Shown: positions 32,458 through 41,185, counted from the first letter of the stretch. The stretch is DNA of 45,224 nucleotides from Rhodospirillales bacterium (GCA_016793875.1 JAEULG010000004.1:1-45224); one strand, 5' to 3'. Notes: generated by a model from the sequence alone, not told the origin. Numbers and translations are program-made.

Positions 32458-33315
32458 GTGAGATCGACAAGCTCCGGACGGAAGGGCGCTGCGTCCGGCC
32501 AGGGCAGGGTGCTGATCATCGCCGGTTCGGACTCCGGCGGCGGGGCCGGCATCCAGGCCGATATCAAGACGGTGACGGCGCTCGGCGGTTTCGCCATGAC
32601 CGCCGTCACCGCGCTGACCGTGCAGAACACGCTGGGCGTTTCCGGCATTTTCGATGTTCCGCCGGCGTTTGTCGCCGAACAGATGCGTGCGGTGCTGGCG
32701 GATCTGGGCGCCGACTGCATCAAGCTCGGCATGCTGCATCGGCCCGAGGTCGTCGAAGTCGTGGCGGACGTCCTCGCCGAGGCCGCGGCGGGGGTTCCCG
32801 TCGTCGTCGATCCGGTCATGGTCGCCAAGGGCGGACACTCGCTTCTGGCGGAGCCGGCGGTGGCAAGCCTGCGGCGTCGGCTGCTGCCGATCGCAACGGT
32901 GCTCACGCCCAACCTCCCCGAGGCGGCGGTGCTGCTCGGTGAAGAAGGGCCGGGTGCCGATCCGCTGCGCGACGCCGAGCGGCTGCTCGGCCTGGGCCCA
33001 CAGGCGGTGCTGCTGAAGGGCGGCCATGCCGCCGGGCCGCTGCTTGTGGACGTTCTGGCGGAGCGCGGCCGCGGCCCCGAGCGCCTGGAAAGCCGGCGCA
33101 TCGCGACCCGCCATACCCACGGCACCGGCTGCACGCTGGCCTCGGCCCTTGCGTGCGGCATCGGCCAGGGCCTTGGGGTGCGGGATGCCGTCATCCGCGC
33201 CCGGGCCTACGTGCGCGCCGCCATCGAAGCTGCACCCGGTTTTGGCGCAGGGCATGGGCCGCTAGGGCACGCACATACCGTCCGGCCATTTCCCACCACC
33301 CCCGAAGCGGGCTGA
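32458..33315 (+). CDS. thiD: Hydroxymethylpyrimidine / phosphomethylpyrimidine kinase
   Basis: A 285-residue ribokinase-fold enzyme that phosphorylates HMP and HMP-P for thiamine synthesis. Motifs: IAGSDSGGGAGIQADIKT (near residue 22), VDPVMVAKGGHSLL (near 121) and the anion-hole/catalytic Cys segment THGTGCTLASALA (near 220). GTG at 32458 is the first start of the frame after glmM; an N-terminal basic tail of about 15 residues precedes the fold. The C-terminus runs about 15 residues beyond the fold. No thiamine riboswitch was seen in the 64-base gap upstream, so it may be read with glmM. It converges with the next minus-strand genes. Confidence 0.96.
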   Translation: MRSTSSGRKGAASGQGRVLIIAGSDSGGGAGIQADIKTVTALGGFAMTAVTALTVQNTLGVSGIFDVPPAFVAEQMRAVLADLGADCIKLGMLHRPEVVEVVADVLAEAAAGVPVVVDPVMVAKGGHSLLAEPAVASLRRRLLPIATVLTPNLPEAAVLLGEEGPGADPLRDAERLLGLGPQAVLLKGGHAAGPLLVDVLAERGRGPERLESRRIATRHTHGTGCTLASALACGIGQGLGVRDAVIRARAYVRAAIEAAPGFGAGHGPLGHAHTVRPFPTTPEAG

Positions 33316-33373
33316 TCGGTTTTCCGCGCCTGCACAGGTTGGCCGGCGCGCAGCCATCGTTGGTGGAGCGCAT

Positions 33374-34039
33374 TCAGGGCTTGTGCATGCGCTCGCGGGC
33401 GTCGAGGGCGGGCACATGCAACAGCCGTTCACCCTCCGGCAGCGCCAGCTGGCGCTCGAGATAGGCGGCCCGCTGCGCTACCGTCGAGGGCTGGGTGTTG
33501 CCGTAGAGGATCCGGTCGATCATCCCTGGCCCGTCTACCGCTTGCGCGTCGACCGCCAGGGCTTGTTGATAGTCGGCCAGCGCTGCTTCGAACCGGCCTT
33601 CCCGGTCGTACAGAATGCCGCGGTTGGCCAACGCGCCTGCGAGCACGGCGCGACCGGTCGGGTCATCGGACCCGTCCTGGCGCGCCAGGAGCTGGATCAG
33701 GTGGGTGAACGCCACTTCTGCCTCGGCGGGGTGGCCGGCCTGCAGCCACGCGATCGCCTTGCCCATCCACGCGCCGCGATGTTCGGGCGCAGCCCGCAAC
33801 GCAGCATCGAAACGCTCACGGGCCGCCTCCCATTTGCCGTCCGAAAGGAGAATATCGCCCTGCCGGGTCTCGTAGTCGCCCGGCGGGGCATTGAAGAAGT
33901 AGGGCTCGATGACTGCGACCATGGCGGCGGCAGAGAGCAGGGCCGCGGCGAGCAGCGAGGCGAGGCGGCGCAACAGTGCCGGGCTCAGCGCCGGGGGGGA
34001 CGCCGCCGGCAACGGCTGTACGGGCGACCGCCGGCTCAT
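33374..34039 (-). CDS. TPR-repeat membrane-anchored protein
   Basis: A 221-residue protein with a basic, Pro/Ala-rich N-terminus, one membrane helix (about residues 27-46, LASLLAAALLSAAAMVAVI) and at least three tetratricopeptide-like repeats (about 55-175: GDILLSDGKWEAARERFDAAL, then AWLQAGHPAEAEVAF, then LYDREGRFEAALADYQQAL). The repeat domain should face the periplasm. No enzyme motif is present, so it is probably a scaffold. Its ATG overlaps the stop of the exonuclease-fusion gene (ATGA), so the two are translationally coupled and probably act together. That link is inference from gene order only. Confidence 0.85.
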   Translation of the reverse strand: MSRRSPVQPLPAASPPALSPALLRRLASLLAAALLSAAAMVAVIEPYFFNAPPGDYETRQGDILLSDGKWEAARERFDAALRAAPEHRGAWMGKAIAWLQAGHPAEAEVAFTHLIQLLARQDGSDDPTGRAVLAGALANRGILYDREGRFEAALADYQQALAVDAQAVDGPGMIDRILYGNTQPSTVAQRAAYLERQLALPEGERLLHVPALDARERMHKP

Positions 34040-36162
34040 CCGGTCAGATGGGCAAAGGGGCTTTCGCGGCAGGTGCGTAGCGCATCGCCCAGCGTCCGGA
34101 TGCCGCCTTCTGCAAGCAGCGGGATGAGTGCGATGAAGATCTCGGCGGTGGAGAGTGCATCACCGAGTGCGGTATGGCGCCCGGTGACCGACAGGCCGAG
34201 GCGCTGGGCGATGGCTTCCAGGCTCTTGTCGGGCTGACTGGAATTGATCGCGCAGTCCAGCAGCAACGTGTCGAGGATCGGGTTGGCAAAGCTGACGCCG
34301 CAACGCGGCCCGGCGGCCGCGAAGAAGCGCATATCGAAGGCGACGTTGTGACCGACGATGATGGTGTCCTCGACGAAGCGGTTCAACCGCGGCAGGACGT
34401 CCTCGATCGGCGCTTCCGCCCGCAGCATGTCCTCACTGATCCCATGGATGGCGTGGGCGCTCTCCGAGATCATCCGCCGCGGCCGCACGAAGCTGTCGAA
34501 GATCTCCTGCCGCAGGATGCGGCCGTTGATGATGCGGACAGCGCCGATGGCGATGATCTCGTCCCCTTCGTCGGGATCGAGCCCGGTGGTTTCGGTGTCG
34601 AGGACGGTCAGGCTCAGCCGGTCGAGCGGCAGGCCGGCCCAGTCGCGGGTCTCGCCCCGCGTCTCGAACAGGTGGAAATCGAAGTCGTGCCCCCAGTCCT
34701 CGTCGCCGGCGGTGGTATCAGCGTCGGCGTCCTGCGTCGCGCTGACCGGCAGGATCAGCCGCAGACAGGGACGTCCGCCGGCGCTCTGGTCCGGCCAGAC
34801 GGCGCCCCCGTGCTGCTCGATTGCCTCGAACAGGGTGCGCGCGTCCTCGCCGTGCGCCACGACGTTGCGCATGCCCCAGCTGTGCAGCGCCTCCATGTGT
34901 AGCGGCGCCCCCGACCACTGCAGTTCGAGCGAGGCCAGCGATCGTTTGAAGGCGAGGGCCAGCGACAGATCCTCGGCGCGGCAGAAGTCGGTCACTTGGT
35001 CGATCAGGAAAAGGATGCACTGGATGATGGTGTAACTCTCGATGTGCAGCCAGACGGGCTCCATCGGTGCGCTCACCTCGAGGGCACGCTGCCGGCGTTC
35101 CGCGAAGCTGCGTTCGACCGCCGCCAGCAGATCGCTGCCGAGGACGTCTTCCACCGGCAATTGCATCTTCATCTCGTCGCGGTACTCGTCTTCCAGCCGG
35201 TCCAGATGCCGGCTGACCTTTTCCGCTTCGTCGCGGATGACCTCGAAGAACTGCTGGCGGCCGCTTTCATCCATTTCCGGGAAGGTCAGCACCGTCTCGA
35301 TCGCCGCGCGGATGCCGCCGATTGCCGAGCGCTGGCCCTCGGTCAGCGACTGCAGCAGCGTGCCGCGCCGGCTTTCCGCGCCGAAGCGGCGGGTGACGTC
35401 CTCGAAGGTGAGGATGTAGCCGCGCAGATGATCGTGGTCGAGGATCGGCACCAGATGGGTGCTGAGCATGCGTCCCCCCGGTCGCGCGGCGACGAACGGT
35501 ACCAGCAGGTTGCGGTCGCCAGAGGCAAGCCGGTGGGTGATGCTGTCCAGCGCGTGCTTGATCAGTGCGGCGTCGAGGATGCCCAAGACGGAGCGACCAA
35601 GGCCGATCCAGTCGCCGCCGCCGCTGCTCCGTGCCTCGCCCTCCAGCAATTGCTGGGCGCGCGGATTGTAGAGCAGGATGCGGCCCTCCGGGTTGCAGAC
35701 GAGGACCCCTTGCGTCAGCTTCGACATCAGCGCGGCGAGGGTGTTCTTCTCCTCCTCCAGCAGCGCATTGGCCTCGCGAATGCGGATGTCGACGTCCCGG
35801 TGCAGGGCCTCGAAGCGCTCGCCCAGGAGGTTGATTCCCGCCGCGAGTGCCCGTACCTCGGCCGGTCCGGCGGCGGCCGTACGATGGGCGGGGTTCGTGG
35901 TCGCGATTAGCCGGGCGTCCTCGACGATGGCGGGGAGCGGCGCGGCCCAGCGCTTGAAGATGAGGTGGACGAGTACTAAGGTCAGTCCCAGCAGGGCGAG
36001 GACCGCGATCACGGGCAAGGCACCTGCGTGTTCCAGCAGGACCATGAGTTCCCGCTGGCGTTCCGGGTCAATGCTAGCCCATATGGACCAGGAAAAGAGC
36101 CCCAGGAGTGCCAGTTGCGCAAGCATTGCGGCAAGCGCGACGGCCCATCCACTGCGGCTCAT
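34036..36162 (-). CDS. Membrane HAMP-PAS-degenerate kinase protein fused to DEDDh 3'-5' exonuclease
   Basis: A 708-residue fusion. Two membrane helices (about residues 5-27 and 47-68) are followed by a HAMP-like linker (70-125), a PAS domain (about 145-260, TQGVLVCNPEGRILLYNPRA) and a helical region where a sensor kinase would have its dimerisation helix. The expected phospho-acceptor His is absent (EGQRSAIGGIRAAIETVL), and the ATPase-like segment that follows lacks recognisable G boxes. Residues about 515-700 form a DnaQ-type exonuclease with all catalytic residues: Asp522/Glu524 (LDTETTGL), Asp610 (GHNVAFDMRF), His663 and Asp668 (HTALGDALST). ATG 36162 has GGGAGG eight bases upstream; the longer frame is not needed. 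Related membrane/PAS-exonuclease proteins occur in other proteobacteria. The nucleic acid cut is unknown. Confidence 0.9.
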   Translation of the reverse strand: MSRSGWAVALAAMLAQLALLGLFSWSIWASIDPERQRELMVLLEHAGALPVIAVLALLGLTLVLVHLIFKRWAAPLPAIVEDARLIATTNPAHRTAAAGPAEVRALAAGINLLGERFEALHRDVDIRIREANALLEEEKNTLAALMSKLTQGVLVCNPEGRILLYNPRAQQLLEGEARSSGGGDWIGLGRSVLGILDAALIKHALDSITHRLASGDRNLLVPFVAARPGGRMLSTHLVPILDHDHLRGYILTFEDVTRRFGAESRRGTLLQSLTEGQRSAIGGIRAAIETVLTFPEMDESGRQQFFEVIRDEAEKVSRHLDRLEDEYRDEMKMQLPVEDVLGSDLLAAVERSFAERRQRALEVSAPMEPVWLHIESYTIIQCILFLIDQVTDFCRAEDLSLALAFKRSLASLELQWSGAPLHMEALHSWGMRNVVAHGEDARTLFEAIEQHGGAVWPDQSAGGRPCLRLILPVSATQDADADTTAGDEDWGHDFDFHLFETRGETRDWAGLPLDRLSLTVLDTETTGLDPDEGDEIIAIGAVRIINGRILRQEIFDSFVRPRRMISESAHAIHGISEDMLRAEAPIEDVLPRLNRFVEDTIIVGHNVAFDMRFFAAAGPRCGVSFANPILDTLLLDCAINSSQPDKSLEAIAQRLGLSVTGRHTALGDALSTAEIFIALIPLLAEGGIRTLGDALRTCRESPFAHLTG

Positions 36163-36449
36163 GCAAAGTTCCTCCCAGAGCAGCGGCGAGTTTTTCTTGT
36201 GCGCAGTGCCCCGCGCCGCCCAGGCACTGCTCGACACAGTATAAGCGCAAACGCCCTATCCGTCGCGGTGATCAGCGGCGCGCCGCGAAGAAATGCGCGG
36301 TGGGATGGCGCACCCGGCGCGCTCGTCCCCTGCTTCGGGGAAGTCCAGTTCGTCGGCAGGGGGCGCTGCGAAGGGAGCGACCGGTGCCGCCGGAAGCGCT
36401 TGCCGGGTCGTTTAACATTGGCCTGTTAGGGTATTTTCCGGCGTTGCGA

Positions 36450-37232
36450 TCAAATCACTCGAGTCTCGCTGCGGGAAAGCTTCGGCCTCGCCGCAGCAGA
36501 AGCGGATAATCGCTCGTACCTGAACGCCCGGGCGGTAACGCCGTAAGCGGCTTTGAAGCTGCGCGAGAAGTGCGCAGAATCGCTAAATCCCCAGCGGAAG
36601 GCGATAGCGGTGACCGAAAGGCCGACGCAGCGCGGATCGGCGAGGTCCGCACGGCAGCGGGCTAATCGCTGGTCGCGGACGAAGGTGCCGAACGACGTGC
36701 CGGCTTGCTGAAACAGCCGGTGCAGATGCCGCGTCGAGATGCCATTGCTGTGGGCGACGTCGTCCGGGCACAGAGCCGGGTCGCGCAGCCGCGCCTCGAT
36801 CGAGGCGCACAGGGCGGGCCAGCGGCCCCCTGCCGCGGAGGCAGGGCAACCAGAAACGAGCCCGCCGGTGCCGGCGATTGATCGCGTCAACGCGGCGGCG
36901 ACGAGCCAGGCGATGGCATCGCCCGCCACTGCCCGCGCTTCCGCAGCACCCAGGTTCTTCTCCCCATCGTGCAGGTGATGCGGCAGGCCGGCGAGCAGCG
37001 CTCCGAGACCGCGGCGGTCGAGACGTGGGACCCGGCCCGCGGCAGGACCCTGGACGGCGACCGTACCGCCGGCGAGAAGGAGCACCAGCAAGGCCCATCC
37101 CTCAACGTCGGGTGACGGCTTCGTGCCGGTGAAGGCCACCGCGGTCGTCCGCGCGTCGGAGAAGGTGGTTGCCCACGTCGGAGGGGCCGGTTCATCGCAG
37201 CGTTCGCGCGCGGCGGACAGCGCCTTTTCCAT
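36450..37232 (-). CDS. AraC family transcriptional regulator
   Basis: A 260-residue regulator with a variable N-terminal half (about residues 1-155, Ala/Gly-rich, no recognised ligand motif) and a C-terminal AraC double helix-turn-helix (about 160-250). The latter shows VAHSNGISTRHLHRLFQQAG and the second-helix signature VTAIAFRWGFSDSAHFSRSFKAAYG. It ends in a basic tail. ATG 37232 is preceded by AGAGG with a six-base gap; an upstream TTG start would add 17 residues. It is divergent from the MetA-like outer-membrane gene and is likely to control it. The effector cannot be read from the sequence. Confidence 0.93.
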   Translation of the reverse strand: MEKALSAARERCDEPAPPTWATTFSDARTTAVAFTGTKPSPDVEGWALLVLLLAGGTVAVQGPAAGRVPRLDRRGLGALLAGLPHHLHDGEKNLGAAEARAVAGDAIAWLVAAALTRSIAGTGGLVSGCPASAAGGRWPALCASIEARLRDPALCPDDVAHSNGISTRHLHRLFQQAGTSFGTFVRDQRLARCRADLADPRCVGLSVTAIAFRWGFSDSAHFSRSFKAAYGVTARAFRYERLSASAAARPKLSRSETRVI

Positions 37233-37566
37233 TTGCACCTCTTCAGGGGCGGCACCGACGGACTTTGCCCACAGCACCGACAAGTCGAAGCGGAGATCGG
37301 CGACTGGTCCGACTGCTCAGCAGGCTGGCACGTGCCAATATAAAAGCAAAGCGCTAAGGCTCAAAAAGGCTGTTTATCCGACTAAAGACGAATAAAGGCG
37401 GCTGCCGGCGGGACGTATCTAAGACGAAAGTCGAAATAGAATTAGCAGAAGCAGATGAGGTGAGGGCACTCACGGACAAGAACGCCGCGGGAAATCAGAT
37501 TACGCTTTGAGGGGTGCCGAGACGGCGATGAAACACCGTCCGGGCAGCAATGGGGAGGGATTTAGA
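37233..37566. promoter_or_regulatory. Divergent control region with palindromes
   Basis: The region between the AraC-type and MetA-like genes holds the 12-base palindrome TGGCACGTGCCA (37326-37337), directly followed by AT-rich DNA containing TATAAAA. It also has the inverted repeat GTGAG-N4-CTCAC (37460-37473). These are plausible operators and promoter parts. No gene is seen in this gap. Confidence 0.45.
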
Positions 37567-38454
37567 ATGCAACTCTTCAAGCCTACGGCGGCGAGGGGGC
37601 TTGCGCTCGTGCTGTGGTGTATGGCAGTGCCGGCGGCCCGGGCATTGGACGTCGATCCAGGCGACTATGCGGCCGCGCCGCCGGGGACGAGCCTGATTCT
37701 CGGCTACAGCCAGTTCAACTGGTACAACAGCTTTTACACGCGAGCCGGGAACGAGGTCCATGATAGTGAACTGCAGACCCAGGTCGGCATTCTCCGGGTG
37801 GTTCATTACGTCGACGTCTTCGGCGTCACGTGCGATCCGCAGTTCTTTATTCCATTCGCAGGATTGAACAATGCCAAGCTCGGCGGCGAGCACCTCGACA
37901 GCACCTTCGGACTGGGAGACATCATCGTCGCCAGCACCTGCTGGGTGGTCAATCAGCCGGAGAAGCAGCGCTGGGTCGGCATCACTCCTTTCGTCTTTTT
38001 TCCGACCGGATCGTACCGTGACAAGCAGGTACTGAACGTCGGCGAGAACCGCTACAAGGGTGTCTTGCAAGTCGGCTATGTCGAGGCGTTCGGCAAATGG
38101 AGCGTCGATCTGATCGCGGATACGACCTTCTACGGCAATAACGACAGCGCCGGCCCTGACGGCAACAACACGCTGCGGCAGGACAACTCGTATCAGGCGC
38201 AGGCGTGGCTGCGCCGGGCTCTGACGGACGACTTGTCGCTGGGTTTCGGCTGGTCAGGCACCTGGGGTGGCAACCAGTATGTCGCGGGCGACAGTAACAA
38301 GCTGTCCACGGAGGCGCAGCAGCTGCGGCTGATCACCCAGTATTTCGTCCTGCCGGACCTGCAGTTGCAGGCGCAGGCGCGAACCGACGTCTGGTCGGAG
38401 GGCGGCTTCCGCGAGACGTTCGGGCTCCACCTGCGGGTGATGAAAGTGTTCTGA
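37567..38454 (+). CDS. MetA-pathway/phenol-degradation type outer-membrane protein
   Basis: A 295-residue protein with a signal peptide (residues 1-26, ending AVPAARA before LDVDPGDY). The remainder is beta-strand-rich, with alternating aromatic and polar residues, for example LILGYSQFNWYNSFYT, WVGITPFVFFPTGSY, VLQVGYVEAFGKWSVDL and LSLGFGWSGTWGGNQY. It ends LHLRVMKVF with a C-terminal Phe, as expected for an outer-membrane barrel. The pattern matches the Phenol_MetA_deg family (Pfam PF13557), thought to take up aromatic or hydrophobic compounds. ATG 37567 follows GGGAGGG by about eight bases. An AraC regulator is divergent from it. The transported compound is unknown. Confidence 0.88.
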   Translation: MQLFKPTAARGLALVLWCMAVPAARALDVDPGDYAAAPPGTSLILGYSQFNWYNSFYTRAGNEVHDSELQTQVGILRVVHYVDVFGVTCDPQFFIPFAGLNNAKLGGEHLDSTFGLGDIIVASTCWVVNQPEKQRWVGITPFVFFPTGSYRDKQVLNVGENRYKGVLQVGYVEAFGKWSVDLIADTTFYGNNDSAGPDGNNTLRQDNSYQAQAWLRRALTDDLSLGFGWSGTWGGNQYVAGDSNKLSTEAQQLRLITQYFVLPDLQLQAQARTDVWSEGGFRETFGLHLRVMKVF

Positions 38455-38534
38455 TCAGTCCGATTGGAAGTCTGTCCGGGGCGGCCGCCGCCGACGTAGC
38501 GCCGGCCGCCGGGGGGCACGCCGGCCGCCTGCGA

Positions 38535-39629
38535 TCAGATGGCACCCCACTGGGCAAGGACCTCCTCCACTGGCACCTCGACCACCGGCCGGCGGGTCGG
38601 CGGCGGGGCGCCATCGATGTGGGCCGGGAACAGGACGTCGGTCCAGGGGCCAGACCGGTCGATCAGCCCGCGCGCCGCCACCTGGGGGTCGTCCGGCACT
38701 TCGTCCAGGGTCAGGACGGCGTGATAGCAGCAGTCCGCTGCCGGCAGCAGCGTGTCCCAGTGGGCAAGCGGCCGGGCCGAGAACAGCGCCGCCACCTCGG
38801 CGATCAGCGCCGTCTGGGGCAGCGGCTCGTAGCGGCGTTGCTTCCAGTCCGGCCGCCCGACCGCCATGCAGAAGTTGTCCCAGAACTTCGGCTCGAGCGG
38901 GCTGAGGGTGACGAAGCGGCGGTCGGCGGTGGGGTAGATCTGGTAGAAGGCGGCGCCGCCGTTGAGCAGCCCTTCGCCGCGCGCCATCGGCGCGCTGAAC
39001 GACAGCGTGTTCCAGAACAGCAGTGCCTCGGCCATGCCGATGTCGATGGTGCAGCCCCTGCCGGTACGGGTACGGGCGTGCAGCGCGCCGAGGATGGTCA
39101 GCACCGCCTGCAGTGAGCCCGCGTAGTCGGCCATCGGCGGAAACGGGATCACCGGCCGCTCGACCGTGCCGCACTGGTTGAGGCCGCCAGTGATCGCCTC
39201 GTAGTTGATGTCGTGACCGGAGGCGTGGCGCAGCGGCCCGCTCTGACCGTAACCCGACAGGGCGCAATGGATCAGCCGCGGGTTGATCTTCTCCAGCACC
39301 TCGGGGCCGAAGCCGAGCCGGACGAGGACGCCCGGCCGGTACGATTCCAGCAGGATATCGGCCCGCTCGAGCAGTGCTGTCATCTGCGAATGGCCAGCCT
39401 CCGTCTTGAGATCGAGCGCCACGACGGTCTTGCCGGCGTTGTTCAGCCGCCAGAAAGGAGAAACGCCAGGCCGCCCCTCCGCGTCAAAATGTCGCCCTGG
39501 CTCGCCGCCCGGCGGCTCGACCTTGACAACATCCGCTCCCATGTCGGCGAGCATTCGCGTCCCGAACGGCCCCGGCAGATACTGGCTGAGATCGATGACG
39601 CGGATGTCCTGCAGAAACGCTTCGAGCAT
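38535..39629 (-). CDS. CaiB/BaiF family CoA transferase (AMACR/formyl-CoA transferase-like)
   Basis: A 364-residue family III CoA transferase or acyl-CoA racemase, unlike the Smt-like pair at 10206-12768. Motifs: IRVIDLSQYLPGPFGTRMLA at the N-terminus, DMGADVVKVEPPGGEPGR, ESYRPGVLVRLGFG, SGYGQSGPLRHASGHD, and the catalytic-type Asp in MADYAGSLQ. The GHD-NYEAITG stretch is typical of alpha-methylacyl-CoA racemases, which would suggest branched or sterol-like acyl chains, but sequence alone does not separate racemases from transferases. It is divergent from a short-chain dehydrogenase across about 158 bases. The start ATG is at 39629. Confidence 0.93.
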   Translation of the reverse strand: MLEAFLQDIRVIDLSQYLPGPFGTRMLADMGADVVKVEPPGGEPGRHFDAEGRPGVSPFWRLNNAGKTVVALDLKTEAGHSQMTALLERADILLESYRPGVLVRLGFGPEVLEKINPRLIHCALSGYGQSGPLRHASGHDINYEAITGGLNQCGTVERPVIPFPPMADYAGSLQAVLTILGALHARTRTGRGCTIDIGMAEALLFWNTLSFSAPMARGEGLLNGGAAFYQIYPTADRRFVTLSPLEPKFWDNFCMAVGRPDWKQRRYEPLPQTALIAEVAALFSARPLAHWDTLLPAADCCYHAVLTLDEVPDDPQVAARGLIDRSGPWTDVLFPAHIDGAPPPTRRPVVEVPVEEVLAQWGAI

Positions 39630-39787
39630 CGAGATCCCCTATGACCCGGCGGCGCCGATCGGCGGCCACGCGACGTTAGACATCGTCAGCGCGGCGCGTC
39701 CACTGTCTTGCCGGTGTTGCCGTTTCCGCCGGCTTGGTCGATAGTGCGCGCACTCTTCTGCCGCCCCCGAGACTTCGCGGAGCGCCG

Positions 39788-40654
39788 ATGACAACCACCC
39801 CGACGATGGCCGGCAAGATCTGTCTTGTGACCGGCGGCACCGCCGGTATCGGCTTCATCACCGCCCGCGAGCTGGCACGCGCCGGCGCCGAGGTCACCAT
39901 CGTCGGACGCGATGGCGCTCGCGGCGCGGCGGCCGCCGCCGCCATCGGTGCGGCTGCCGGTGGTGCACCGGTCGATTTTATCGCCGCCGACCTCGGCGAG
40001 CAGGAGCAGGTCCGCAGCTTTGCCAGCCGCTTCGGCGAGCGCCATGACCGCCTCGATGTTCTCGTCAACAATGCCGGTGGTTTGTTTGGTCGCCGGCAGA
40101 CCACCGGCGACGGCATCGAGCGCACCTTTGCGCTCAATCACCTCGGCTATTTCCTGACGACGATGCGACTGCTGCCGCTGTTGCAGGCGGCGGCAACAGG
40201 GCGCATCGTGGTGGTGGCGTCGGAGGCCCACCGCGGCGCCCGCCTTGATTTCGATGATCTCCAGGGCGAGCAACGGTATAGCCGCTGGACCGCGTATAAG
40301 CGCTCGAAGCTGGCTAACCTGCTGTTCTGCTATGAGCTGGCCCGCCGCCTCACCGGGCGCGGGATCACCGCCAACGCCCTGCATCCCGGCTTCGTCGCCA
40401 CCGAGATCGGCACCCGCCACCGCTTCGTTCCCAGCCTGCTATGGCGGATCGGAACGGCAATGGCGGCGATCTCTCCCGAAGACGGGGCGCGGACCAGCGT
40501 CTACCTCGCCAGCGCGCTGGACGTGGCGGCGGTCAGCGGCAGTTATTTCATCAAGAGCACCCCCGCGCGGTCGTCCGACGCGTCCTATAACCGGGCGTCC
40601 GCCGAACGGCTGTGGGACATCAGCCTCAACCTGACCGCGACCGCCGATATCTGA
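39788..40654 (+). CDS. Short-chain dehydrogenase/reductase (RDH-like)
   Basis: A 288-residue NAD(P)-dependent oxidoreductase with a Rossmann fold. The cofactor loop is TGGTAGIGF (near residue 15). NNAG is in LDVLVNNAGGLFG, the catalytic Tyr170-x3-Lys174 is in AYKRSK, and HPGFVATEI follows. The form NxxF-ALNHLGYFLTT is that of retinol-dehydrogenase/WWOX-like SDRs. ATG 39788 was chosen over an upstream GTG (39734) because it starts shortly before the first strand. It shares a divergent region with the CaiB/BaiF gene, which suggests a common lipid or terpenoid pathway. The substrate is not known. Confidence 0.92.
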   Translation: MTTTPTMAGKICLVTGGTAGIGFITARELARAGAEVTIVGRDGARGAAAAAAIGAAAGGAPVDFIAADLGEQEQVRSFASRFGERHDRLDVLVNNAGGLFGRRQTTGDGIERTFALNHLGYFLTTMRLLPLLQAAATGRIVVVASEAHRGARLDFDDLQGEQRYSRWTAYKRSKLANLLFCYELARRLTGRGITANALHPGFVATEIGTRHRFVPSLLWRIGTAMAAISPEDGARTSVYLASALDVAAVSGSYFIKSTPARSSDASYNRASAERLWDISLNLTATADI

Positions 40655-40820
40655 TCGCGCCAGCAGCCCGTCCTCGTGCTCCGCGGCCGGCAATCGCCCC
40701 ATGCCGGCGCCGACGGTCGGCCGAGGCGCAACAAGCGCGCCCCAAGTCTTTTGCCTTTGGCACCAGCGTCCACCCCTGGCAACCGGCCCGCGAGCGGCGA
40801 GGCGCCGTCGGCCAGCGGTG
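40655..40820. other. Convergent intergenic region with several hairpins
   Basis: There is no gene here. On the minus strand, downstream of zapA, self-complementary segments are seen, such as GCCGAC-GTCGGC and GCCGGC...GCCGGC arms near 40690-40735. They could end convergent transcripts. This is also where 6S RNA lies in many genomes, but no 6S pattern was found. Confidence 0.4.
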
Positions 40821-41180
40821 CTACCGGGGTGCCTCTTCGGTCGGAGTGGCCGCTCGCAAGCGGTCGGCGAGCGCTTCGATCCGCCGGGCGAGGGCATGCA
40901 ATTCGATCTGACCTTCGACCGGGTTTTCGATGCGGGAGGGAAACTCGGCGTTTCTTGGCGGCAGCCCTCGCCGCGCCTCGGCCAGTTCGTCGGCAAGCAG
41001 CAGACCTGCGAGCAGCAGCAGGCGCTCCTGACCCGCCTGGCGCATGCCCGCGGCAAGCCGCGCAACGCGCGCATCAAGCTCGGTGGCAAGTCGCTGCAGC
41101 TGCTCCCCCTGACCCTCGTCGCAGGCAACCGTGTAACGGCGGCCGTTGACGGTAACGGTCACTGAGATCTGCCCTGCCAT
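40821..41180 (-). CDS. zapA: Cell division protein ZapA
   Basis: A 119-residue protein that binds and bundles FtsZ filaments at the division ring. The N-terminal beta part QISVTVTVNGRRYTVACDEG is the ZapA signature, followed by EQLQRLATELDARVARLA and a long coiled-coil helix up to about residue 110 with GLLLADELAEARRG. The longer open frame upstream is another frame over the DUF4164-like gene. ATG 41180 starts immediately before the signature and five bases after the stop of the gene ahead of it, so the two are one transcript. Length is normal. Confidence 0.94.
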   Translation of the reverse strand: MAGQISVTVTVNGRRYTVACDEGQGEQLQRLATELDARVARLAAGMRQAGQERLLLLAGLLLADELAEARRGLPPRNAEFPSRIENPVEGQIELHALARRIEALADRLRAATPTEEAPR

Positions 41181-41185
41181 CGCCG

